From Molossus alvarezi (Eukaryota; Chordata; Mammalia; Chiroptera; Molossidae), in the NCBI GenBank assembly GCA_037176705.1, contig CM073887.1:61589001-61653000 (forward strand): a stretch of DNA of 64,000 nucleotides, written 5' to 3'. A program made the position numbers and the translations under genes. The notes beneath the pieces are model-generated. The model was not told the origin of the DNA. It worked only from the letters and a program-made list of their open reading frames with translations, and did no database searches. Below, piece by piece: positions 14,332-22,989 of this stretch (positions within the stretch are counted from its first letter, which is position 1; each line of letters opens with the position of its first letter).

Positions 14332-14555
14332 GCTTGGCCAATATGGCTCAGTGGATTGAGCGTCATCCCATGCACCAAGAGGTCACTGGTTAATTCCTGG
14401 TCAGGACACATGCCCAAATTGCAAGCTCAACCCTCAGTAGGGGTCATGCAGGAGGCAGCCTATCGATGTTTCTCTCTCATCGATGTTTCTATCTTTTATT
14501 CTCCCTAAAAATCAATAAAAACATATTTTAAAAATTAAAAAATAAATAAATAAAA
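14332..14555 (+). mobile_element. VES SINE, type B
   Basis: Head GCTTGGCCAATATGGCTCAGTG, tail CCCTAAAAATCAATAAAAACATA; flanked by TCATTTTCA at about 14321 and 14563. Confidence 0.8.
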
Positions 14556-14836
14556 TAAAAGCTCATTTTCAGCAGCAGCAAAAAAGATAAAATACCTAGG
14601 GATAAATCTAACAAAATAAGTCTAAGACTCCTACATTAAGAACTACAGATACTGCTGAGATAAATTCATGAAGACCTAAATAAATTAAAAGATATATCAC
14701 ATTCATGGATTGGAAAATTCACTGTTAAGATGTCAGTTCTCCCCAAACTGATCTACAGTCAATGAAATTCACATCTAAATTCAGCAGGACTTTTTTAAAA
14801 AGAAACTGGCACTGACTTTAAAATTTATATTTATAT

Positions 14837-15057
14837 AGCTCTGGTTGGTTTGGCTCAACGGTTAGAGCATCGGCCTTCGGTCCAGAGAGACCCGAGTTCC
14901 TGCTAAGGGTACGTACCTCGGTTGCGGTTTGTCCCCGGCTCTGGTTAGAGTCGTGTGGGTGGCGACCAGTCGATGTTTTTCTCTCTCTCTCTCCCTTTCG
15001 TCCTGCTCTATCTGAAGATGAATGCAAAAAAAATGTCTTCGGGTGAGGATTAAAAAA
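14837..15057 (+). mobile_element. VES SINE, type A
   Basis: Head AGCTCTGGTTGGTTTGGCTCAAC, tail GTCTTCGGGTGAGGATTAAAAA; TSD AAAATTTATATTTATA / AAAATTATATTTATAC. Confidence 0.88.
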
Positions 15058-15340
15058 AAAATTATATTTATACTCCATGTGTCTTTGGGACCTGCCAACT
15101 GTGGCAGTCTCCCTTCCTAGCCATGGAAGAGCATTTTCTTGTTTATTGGCAAAGCGGTCACCATTTAATTGGTATCAGATTCTGACTTGCACAAATAACA
15201 TTCTTCACTCTTAAAACCCTGGAGGGTGCTGGGTTGTTGGACAAAGGTTGATTTTTCAAATGTTTGTCTGCGAAGTTGGACTCACTGTCCCGATGGGTGA
15301 TGATGGAAAACAGGGATCAAGAAATGCAGTGACGTGGGTG

Positions 15341-15890
15341 TGTTACAATGTGTCAGCGAGATAACCAGAGACGCACAGCCAAATTGTAAAGGAGCGCTTT
15401 ATTCTCGCCGGCGGACTGCAGAGGGCATAGTCTCCCCTCAGATGAGCAGCCAGGATTCTTCTTGCTTGTCGGATTTTAAAGACAGAAGCCCCATCCTCCC
15501 CCCCCCCCCCCCGGACTGGTACAATAGTGGGCGTGACAGTGATTACAGAAGTCAAAATTAGCAATAATCACCAGGCTCACCAAGACCTGCAAACGCCTGC
15601 AGTTACCAATACTGGAAACTGCAAATGCCTCCCAACACATAGGGCAACTATAATCTTAGGCAAAATTCCTTTACTTCTGGGGGTAATTAACCTATTGATG
15701 GAAAAATATTGAGGAAGGTCCATTGATGATAAAAATGGAGTTATTTAGTCGCTGTAGCCAAGAGGCCTACATGAGAATGGAATCTAGTCGCCTTAGCCTT
15801 GGGGCCCAGGTCAGGTGGAGTCTCCTTTAGCTTCCTGCCGTGCAGGGGACAGCCGTTATTTCAGAGCTAGGCAGCTCCAGGATTGGGTGC
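15341..15890 (-). mobile_element. Possible ERV LTR, minus orientation
   Basis: Read on the minus strand it ends GAATAAAGCGCTCCTTTACAA and ATCTCGCTGACACA, an LTR R-U5-like end with a polyadenylation signal. A G15 run (C on plus, 15498-15512) lies inside. The right boundary is uncertain and no viral coding was found. Confidence 0.4.
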
Positions 15891-16020
15891 AAATGATCCG
15901 GAAACCATCGAGGCAGTGTTTTCAGTATAGGCCTGAATGTTGTTTTAAGTAGAGAATAGGTGAGCGCTTCCTTGTTGTAATTAAATAAAATGCTTGGCTC
16001 ATCCAAGGAAAGAAAATTTT

Positions 16021-16103
16021 ATATTCATATATATATGCACATATATATATATATATTCATATATAATATATATACACATATGTATATATTATATGTGTGT
16101 GTG

Positions 16104-16137
<34 letters not shown>
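16021..16137. repeat. AT/TG-rich microsatellite
   Basis: Runs of TATATA with TGTGTG inserts, directly before a SINE. Confidence 0.9.
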
Positions 16138-16140
<3 letters not shown>

Positions 16141-16350
16141 CAGGCAGAGTGGCTCAGTTGGTTGAGCATCATCCCATACACCAAAAGGTTGCCAGTTCAA
16201 TTCCCAGTCAGAGCATATGCCCTGGTTGTGAGACTGATTCCCAGTAGGGGGTGTGCAGGTGGTGGCCAATCGATGTTCTCTTTCATCAATGTTTCTGTCT
16301 CTCTCTCCCTCACCCTTTTCTTGCTCTCAAATCAATAAAGAAAAAAAAAG
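16138..16350 (+). mobile_element. VES SINE, type B
   Basis: Head CAGAGTGGCTCAGTTGGTTGAGC, tail CTCAAATCAATAAAGAAAAA. Confidence 0.82.
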
Positions 16351-16375
16351 GCCACAGGAAGTTGTTGGATTCTTT

Positions 16376-16476
16376 TTTTTTTTTTTTTTGTGGTACATGC
16401 CCCTAGCAGGAACTGAACCTGGGGCTCTCTGGTCCGCAGGCTAACGCTCAACCGCTGAGCCAAATTGGCCAGGGCA
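16376..16476 (-). mobile_element. VES SINE, short form
   Basis: Oligo-T then GTGGTACATGCCCCTAGCAGG to GCTGAGCCAAATTGGCCAGGGC. It is the first of three SINEs bracketed by the TSD GTTGTTGGATTCTTT (16361-16375 and 16943-16957). Confidence 0.82.
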
Positions 16477-16488
16477 ATTAATTAATTT

Positions 16489-16734
16489 ATTTTTATCCTC
16501 ACCCCAGGACATTTTTTTTTTGTTTTTTGTTCAGATAGAGTGGGAGGGAGAGAGAGGAAGAGAGAGAGAGAGAAACATCGACATGAAGGGGACACATGGA
16601 GTGGCTGCCACCTGCACGACCCATCCAGAGCCGGGGGCAAACTGCAACCGTGGTACATGCCCTTAGCGGGAACCGAACCTGGGTCTCTCTGGACCGCAGG
16701 CCAACGCTCTAACCACTGAGAAAAACCGGCCAGG
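16489..16734 (-). mobile_element. VES SINE, type A
   Basis: Reads TATCCTCACCCCAGGACA to TGAGAAAAACCGGCCAGGG, nested in the same cluster. Confidence 0.88.
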
Positions 16735-16737
16735 GTT

Positions 16738-16940
16738 CTTTTATTGATTTTAGAGAGACAGAAAGTGAGAAGGAGAGAGAGACAGAAACATCGATGAGAG
16801 AGAACATAGACTGGCCACCTCCTGCATGCCCCACACTGGGGATCAGGCCCACAACCTGGGCATGTGACCCGACCAGGAATCGAACTGGCAACCTCTTGGT
16901 GCATGGGTCGACACTCAACTACTGAGCCATACTGACCGGA
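16738..16940 (-). mobile_element. VES SINE, type B
   Basis: Reads TTTTATTGATTTTAGAGAGA to CTACTGAGCCATACTGACCGG, the third member of the cluster. Confidence 0.85.
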
Positions 16941-16979
16941 CAGTTGTTGGATTCTTTAATTAATTAATAAATAATAATA

Positions 16980-17835
16980 ATAATAATATTGTCATAACTA
17001 TGTATGGTGTCTGGGGGATCACTTCATAAGTTATATAAATGTCTAATCACTGTGCTGAACTGATGAAACTAATATAATATTGTATGTCAACTGAAATTGA
17101 AAAATAAATTTAAAACTCTAATGTGCAATTTAGTGTACTCCAATTATACTTCAGTAAAGTTGAAAAGATGGGTAGGAGGGAGAGGAAATAACAAGGGACT
17201 ATTTTCCACTTGTCACATTGACACAGATAAAAAGTGTGAGAACTCAATGTATTCTCAAGGGCGTGTAGAAACAAATTCTCATTTGCTGTTGCCAGGAGTG
17301 GAAATGGCTCAGCTCTACAGAGTGGATCAGTCAGTTGGAAGCTGAAGAAATTTCCTTAGGACCCAGCAAGTCCTAGGAATGTCACCTATACTGGGTTGTT
17401 TATTCACCTTGGCACTCTGTAACAGCAACCAGCTGGAAATGACCTAAATGCCTAGCTGGGGATTTGCTGGATAAACTATGGCCATTCTCAGCTTGAAATA
17501 GTAGGTAGCTGTGCAAAAGAATAAGGCAGCACCATGCTGACAAAGTGGGAAGACTTTGTGAAGGAAAAAGCAAGGTGCAAATCCAACCTGGGCAGGAAGG
17601 TTTAGTTTGTATTGAAGAAGAGTTGATTACAATTTCCTGTGTACTCTCATTGCATCAAAACACGAATAACTTGTTCTTCTCGTGGCCACTGGGAAGAGGT
17701 ACTGGGGAGCCATGATCAGCAAAAAAAAGGAAGCTTAGTTTATATCTTTTACCTTTTGTGCCTGTTGAATTCTTTATTTATTAATAGTGTTTAAAGGTAA
17801 GTGTTTCATCAAAAAAGAAAATATATGTAACCACA
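16980..17835 (+). mobile_element. Old L1 3' region fragments
   Basis: ACTTCATAAGTTATATAAATG and AATATTGTATGTCAACTG are typical of an L1 3'UTR; farther on, CAACCAGCTGGAAATGACC and GGATAAACTATGGCCATTC are typical of older L1M 3' ends. No open frame. Confidence 0.6.
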
Positions 17836-17839
17836 TCAG

Positions 17840-18380
17840 ATGGGAGAGAAAATAGGAACTATTGGAGCTGTTGTTTGGGGGCTGACCATGAACCAAAACA
17901 ATTGTATTGTTGTTAATGACAACAGCAAACATGTATCAAGTGCTCAGCAGAGCACCAGGCAGCCCCTACAAGTTCTTACTGAATGGGCTAGTAACATTTT
18001 AAAGGGTAAAAGTAAAAGCTTGCAAAAAGCAGAAACTGTGAAAAATGTGTTGCTTGCATGACCTTTGCTCAGCCTTCTTTTGAGTCCGGATAAGGATTAT
18101 CTGGATTGTTCAAAAGACAATGAATCACCCAACAAATGCAGGATGAGATACCAGACCAGTCCAACTGCAAAGTGGACAATGGGCCAGGCAGCGTACATTG
18201 CAGGAACTGCCGGGAGCTAAAAGTGGAGTATATAACCTACACCCCAACAGTTATTTGATGCTGAACCCTTTTCAGCTCAGCCTGCCTGCACCCAGGTGCA
18301 TGTAATAAAGCCGTTTTGCTCTACATTGGCCTTATGTTGTGGACATGATCTCCCGCCTGCTCAGACCTTTTACTTACATG
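17840..18380 (+). mobile_element. Possible solo LTR, plus orientation
   Basis: GTGGAGTATATAACC is a TATA-like box; downstream TGCATGTAATAAAGCCGTTTTG gives a polyadenylation signal, then a T/G-rich end. The spacing fits an LTR R region. Boundaries are uncertain and no flanking repeat was found. Confidence 0.45.
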
Positions 18381-18394
18381 TAGCAATTCATATA

Positions 18395-18470
18395 ATCCTG
18401 AAACGATCTCAGAGGAGTGTGCTGTGATCCCCATTTACAGAGGGGGAAATTGAGGCTGGAAGATAAAGTG
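18395..18470 (-). repeat. MIR SINE fragment
   Basis: CCCCATTTACAGAGGGGGAAATTGAGGC is the MIR core in reverse. Confidence 0.6.
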
Positions 18471-18474
18471 ACAG

Positions 18475-19155
18475 GAAAGAAGAGGTTCCAGCATGCTTTG
18501 CTCTCCCTTCTGACAATGGCCTGGGACACCTCTGATTAGACTGAGCAAAGGGGAAAGAGGTCTGGCCCCTGGCTGGGGTGGGGAGAAACACTGTTTGGAG
18601 CTCTCATGAACCCTTTCTTTACTTTATTTTTCTCCCTGACACATATCACTCTGCCCTGATATATATTTTTCTTATTTATCTTGTTTCTGTTCATCTACCC
18701 CATTCATTTGTCAGTTCCCCTGAAGCTGGAGTTTTTGGTTGTCCTGATCAGGGCTGTGTTTTCAGTGCATGGCACAAGGTAGCTATTGAATAAATGAATA
18801 AAGTAATGAATGACTTGAATGAATTTGGGAGGGTTGGGAGCAAAGACAATTGAGAACAAGAGACCAGAGTCTGGGTGGGTTGGAATCTAGGGCAGAGGGG
18901 AGTGGGTGGCTTGGGGGCATTTTGAGGACAAATGGACTGGCGCACAACTCCAGCCAGGTGAGCCCTGGGAGCATGGAGGTGCCACGATGGAAAAGGGGGG
19001 TGAGCAGAATAGGAGGGCTTGGCCTGTGGTCTGAGGCCCAGGATCAGCTTCCTGAGCTTGGATTCCTATGGGGCTGGAGGCTGGGTGGAGCAGAAAGGAG
19101 CAACACAGTGGGTCAGAAGTACAGCAGGAAGCTAAAATATTTTTTTAAAAAGCTT
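18475..19155. other. Intergenic unique sequence
   Basis: No gene recognised. A short old-repeat trace, GGTAGCTATTGAATAAATGAATAAA (about 18778), resembles an L2 3' terminus. Confidence 0.4.
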
Positions 19156-19160
19156 GTGAG

Positions 19161-19410
19161 CCCTGGCTGGTTTGGCTCAGCAATCAGCAGTTAGAGTATT
19201 GGCCTGTGGATCAATGAGTCTTGAGTTCGATTCTGGTCAAGGGTACATACCTTGGTTGCGATTTGTCCCCAGCCCTGGTTGGGCCCTGTAGGAGGCAACC
19301 AGCAGAGTGGCTCTATCACAGAGAGACAATGTTTCTCTCTGTCTTTCTCTCTCCCTCCCTCCCACTCTATCTGATAATAAGTAGAGAAATATCCTCAGGT
19401 GAGGAATTTT
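19161..19410 (+). mobile_element. VES SINE, type A
   Basis: Head GAGCCCTGGCTGGTTTGGCTCAG with a small duplication CAATCAGCAGTTAG; tail TATCCTCAGGTGAGGAATTT. TTTTTAAAAAGCTT lies at both ends. Confidence 0.85.
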
Positions 19411-19424
19411 TAAAAAGCTTTTAA

Positions 19425-19628
19425 TTCTTCTTTTCCTTATTGATTTTTAGAGAGAGAGGGAGAGAGAGACAGAAATATCAATGAGAGAGAACATTGATTG
19501 GCTGCCTCCTGCATGCCCCCACTGGGGATCAGGCCCACAACCTGGGCAGTGCTCTGACCGGGAATCGAACTGGTGACCTCCTGGTACACGGGTCAATGCT
19601 CAACCACTGAGCCACACCAGCTGGGCTA
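19425..19628 (-). mobile_element. VES SINE, type B
   Basis: CTTATTGATTTTTAGAGAGAG to CCACTGAGCCACACCAGCTGGGC. Confidence 0.85.
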
Positions 19629-20019
19629 GAAAAACAAAGCTTTTAAAACAAACATTAGGCAAAACACAAACACATCCAGTGACTTGGCAAGTCAAGTCAC
19701 CTTAAGCGAGACCTTGGAGATAAAAGCACGAGGCCCCTAGGCTGCTTCCCTCCCTTCCCACTTCCTCCTCCTCCTCCCCTCTCCTTTCTACTTTCCTGTC
19801 CTCACTACTTACCCTCCTTTGGCCCCTCTCCTGCCCTCTCTAGGGCACTTAATTTGTGCCCCAGGCCCAGACCTGAGTTTTTCAGGACCTCCTTAGACCT
19901 GCCCTTTACTCCAAATACTCTGAGGAAACTGAGGCCCAGAGCCCTGACTTCACACACAAAGGGAGGGGCACAACCAGCAAGAGCAGTACTCCGGCCCCCC
20001 CAAGTCCTAACAGTTATAC

Positions 20020-20110
20020 CCCATTTAAATCTCACCACAACCCTACCAGCTTGGAACTATTATTAGCCTCATCTTACAGGCGAGGAGACTGAGGCCTAGA
20101 GCGTGGATGT
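20020..20110 (-). repeat. MIR SINE fragment
   Basis: CTCATCTTACAGGCGAGGAGACTGAGGCC is the reverse MIR core. Confidence 0.65.
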
Positions 20111-20189
20111 ACCACAAAACTATTAGTAGGATTCACATTAGTCAGTGTCCAGGCTACCTGCCTGGGCTGGGCAGAGACAGGAAAGGGAT

Positions 20190-20210
20190 CCTCTGCCACC
20201 TAGTGGATCC
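20190..20210 (-). promoter_or_regulatory. CTCF-type motif (minus)
   Basis: On the minus strand the core reads CCACTAGGTGGCA (20194-20206), matching the CCASYAGRKGGCR consensus at every position. It lies between the JAK3 and RPL18A starts. Confidence 0.5.
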
Positions 20211-20429
20211 TCACAATAGTCTCTCGCCTGGCATTGGGTGCAGAGAGGGGACCAGAGCAAGACCACAAATAACGGTAATTCTGTAATTATAAAAAAGAGC
20301 ATAAATGCATTGCTTCTCCTTTTGTCTCTTAACTTATTCAAAAAGCAGTTGTATAAACATATATACATATTATTAATTGTATTATTGGGCTTATACCGTG
20401 TATATTTGACAATAACAGCACAAAGGTAG

Positions 20430-20970
20430 TGGGGGGAGCAAAGCTATATTGGATAAGGAAATGACACCAGGTAGTAACTAATCCACAAAAACTAATGAAG
20501 GAAACCAGAAATTCAAAAGGAGAAAATTAATATAACAAACTCTATAAATACATACTTGCCCTCTTATATTGTCTGCTTCTTCACCAGACATACAATTGTA
20601 TGGAGTAATAATTATAGCAATGTATTGTGGGGGTTATAACATATGAAGAATATATAACAATAATAGGACAACAATAACAATAATTGCACAAAAGAGGAAG
20701 AGGAAATGAGCTATATAGGAGTCACATTTCTATATGTCATTAAAATTAAGGCTGCCTAAATCCCAAGTAGATTCTAAGTTAATATGTCTATGTTTAGTCC
20801 TAGAGGAACCACTAAGGAAATAACAAAAAAAATGTATTGAAAAATCATTAAAGGAATTAAAATGTTACACTAGAAAACAGTCACTTCATGCAATACAAGC
20901 AGCAAAGAAAGAATAGAGAAACAACAAAAAGACATGAGATGTAGAAAAACAAAAGTAAAATGGCAGATAT
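20430..20970. other. A/T-rich intergenic sequence, probably old repeat
   Basis: A-rich text with many stops in all frames. It may be an old LINE or retroviral remnant, but I could not place it. Confidence 0.35.
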
Positions 20971-20974
20971 CATG

Positions 20975-21260
20975 TTGTTAAAATGACAGCCTTCCCCAAA
21001 TTGACCTAAAGATTTAATGCAGTCCTTATCAGAATCCCAGCTGGCTTCTTTGTAAAAACTGACAAGCTGATCCTAAAATTCATACGAAAATTCAAGGGAC
21101 ACAGACGAGCCTCTTTGATCTTAAAAAAGAAGATCAAAATTGGAGAATTCACACTTTTCAATTTAAACCTGACTACAAAGCCGCAGTAATCAAAACAGAG
21201 TGGTATTCGCATAAATCGATACATACAGATCAATGTAATAGAATTAAATATTCAGAAATA
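20975..21260 (+). mobile_element. L1 ORF2 fragment
   Basis: CAGAATCCCAGCTGGCTTC, AAGCTGATCCTAAAATTCATA and AAAGCCGCAGTAATCAAAAC are L1 reverse-transcriptase text, interrupted by stops. Confidence 0.7.
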
Positions 21261-21261
21261 G

Positions 21262-21455
21262 CCCTGGCCAGTGTGGCTCAGTGATTGAATGTTGGCCCAT
21301 GCACCAAGAGGTCACTGGTTTGATTCCCGGTCAGGACACATGCCCAGATTGTGGGCCAGATCCCCAGTGGAGACAGCCAGTTGATGTTCTCTCTCATTGA
21401 TGTTTCTATCTCTCTCTCCCTCTCCCTTCCTCTCTCTCTAAAATCAATAAAGGAA
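21262..21455 (+). mobile_element. VES SINE, type B
   Basis: Head GCCCTGGCCAGTGTGGCTCAGTG, tail CTAAAATCAATAAAGGAA. Confidence 0.88.
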
Positions 21456-21628
21456 GGGGGGGAGATAAACCACAGAACTTATATGCTTGTATGCATGAAC
21501 AATGGACATGGACAACAAAGCTGCGGACAGGGCGGGGAGGGGGACGGAGGGGGATATCAGTGGGGGGAAAAGGAGAAACATTTGTAAAAAAATTAATGAA
21601 TTAATTAAATAAAAAATAATAATAAAAT
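21456..21628 (+). mobile_element. L1-family 3' end inserted in a SINE tail
   Basis: A 170-nt L1 3'UTR end (AACTTATATGCTTGTATGC, GGACATGGACAACAAAGC, ACATTTGTAAAAAAATTAATG) flanked by the 16-bp TSD AAAATCAATAAAGGAA (21440-21455 and 21629-21644), which is the tail of the SINE just upstream. Confidence 0.8.
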
Positions 21629-21771
21629 AAAATCAATAAAGGAAAATAAATTAGTTAATTAATTTTTTAAAAAGAAAGTAAAAAGGTTATCACAGAATGA
21701 AAATAGTTTGCAAATCATTTCTCTGATAAGGAACTATGTACCTATGGAAAATAAAGAACTCACAAGTCAAT

Positions 21772-22133
21772 AATTTTTTTTTTTCCCTCACCTGAGGACA
21801 TTTTTTTTTTTTTTTTTGTACATGCGCCTAGTGGGAGCCGAACCCAGAACTCTCTGGTCTGCAGGCCGACGCTCCAACGGTTGAGCCAAACAAGCCACGG
21901 TTCAAGGACATTTTTGCATTTATCTTCATATAGAGCGGGAGGGAGAGAGGGGGGAAGAGAGAGAGAGAGAAACATCGATGCGAGAGAGACACATCGAGTG
22001 GCTGCCACCCACACAACCTCAACTGGGGCAGGGACAAACTGTAACTGAGGTACATGCCCTTAGCGAGAACCAAACCCGGGACTCTCTCGTCCGTGGGCCA
22101 GCGCACTAACCGCTGAGCCACACTGGCCAGGCC
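21772..22133 (-). mobile_element. VES SINE, type A, interrupted by a short SINE
   Basis: The tail is at 21772-21797, the rest at 21901-22133 (GCATTTATCTTCATATAGAGC to CTGAGCCACACTGGCCAGGC). The outer TSD AAGTCAATAATT is at about 21763 and 22134. Confidence 0.82.
21798..21900 (-). mobile_element. VES SINE, short form, nested
   Basis: Oligo-T, GTACATGCGCCTAGTGGGAG to GTTGAGCCAAACAAGCCACGG, flanked by AGGACATTTTT on both sides, that is, inserted in the tail of the older VES. Confidence 0.8.
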
Positions 22134-22159
22134 AAGTCAATAATTCTTAAAAACTTTAT

Positions 22160-22345
22160 TTAGCTTGGTCAGTGTGGCTCAGGGGATTGAGCCTTGTCCC
22201 ATGGACTGAGAGGTCCCAGTTCAATTCTGTGTCGGGGTACACGTCCAGGTTGTGGGCTCAATCCCCAATGGGGGGCATGCAGGAGGCAGCCCTTCAGTGT
22301 ATCACTCTCTCAAAAAAAAAACAAAAAAAAAAACAATAAAAGCAC
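22160..22345 (+). mobile_element. VES SINE, type B, with shortened body
   Basis: Head AGCTTGGTCAGTGTGGCTCAGG, AGGAGGCAGC, then directly an A-rich tail; most of the CT body is missing. Confidence 0.78.
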
Positions 22346-22377
22346 ATATTTAAAAAAAGCAAAACTGAATTTATTTA

Positions 22378-22632
22378 TTTTTCCTTTTTTTTCTTAATCT
22401 CACCTGAGGACACATTTCCATTTTTTGTTCAGATAGAGTGGGAAGGAGAGAGAGAAAGAGAGAGAGAGAAAAAAACTCAATGTGAAAGGAACACATTGAG
22501 TGGCTGCTTCCTGCAGGGCCAGGGACAAACTGCAGCCGAGGTACGTGCCCTTAGCGGGAACTGAACCCGGCACTCTCCGGACCGCAGGTTGACGCTTGAC
22601 GCTCTAACCACTGAGCAAAACGGGTCAGGGCA
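22378..22632 (-). mobile_element. VES SINE, type A
   Basis: AATCTCACCTGAGGACACA to CTGAGCAAAACGGGTCAGGG; TSD AAAACTGAATTTATTT on both sides (22361, 22632). Confidence 0.88.
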
Positions 22633-22667
22633 AAACTGAATTTATTTTTAAAAAAGGGGATGGGCCC

Positions 22668-22757
22668 TGGCCGGTTTGGCTCAGCGGTTGGAGTGTTGGC
22701 CTGGGGACCAGAGAGTCCCGGGTTTAGTTCCCGCTAGGGGCACGTACCAAAAAAAAA
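22668..22757 (+). mobile_element. VES SINE, short form
   Basis: GCCCTGGCCGGTTTGGCTCAGCGG to CTAGGGGCACGTACC followed at once by oligo-A. About 80 nt of head only. Confidence 0.85.
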
Positions 22758-22770
22758 GAAAAGGGAATGG

Positions 22771-22989
22771 GCCCCTGCCCGTGTGGCTCAGTGGCTGAGT
22801 GGCAACCCATACACCAGGAGGTCACCGCCAGTTCAATTCCCTGTCAGGGCACATGCCCAGGTTGTGGGCCAAATCCCCAGTGAGGGACATGCAGGAGGCG
22901 GCCAATCGGTGTTCTCTCTCAATGATGTTTCCATCTCTCTCTCCCTCTCCTTCCTCTCTCTTTAAAATCAATAAAGAAAAAAATTTTTT
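22771..22989 (+). mobile_element. VES SINE, type B
   Basis: CCCGTGTGGCTCAGTGGCTGAGTG to TAAAATCAATAAAGAAAAA, directly upstream of the HAL1-like element. Confidence 0.85.

Larger units (their letters stand above)
13330..14815 (+). mobile_element. Old L1 ORF2 fragment, interrupted four times
   Basis: Plus-strand text such as GATCTGACAAAATTCAACAC and CTTAGCAAACTAGATATA, and after the interruptions AAAATACCTAGGGATAAATCTAAC and TTCATGGATTGGAAAATTCA, belongs to the L1 reverse transcriptase region, riddled with stops. A short L1 3' end, a SINE, a MITE and a second SINE are inserted in it. Confidence 0.65.
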
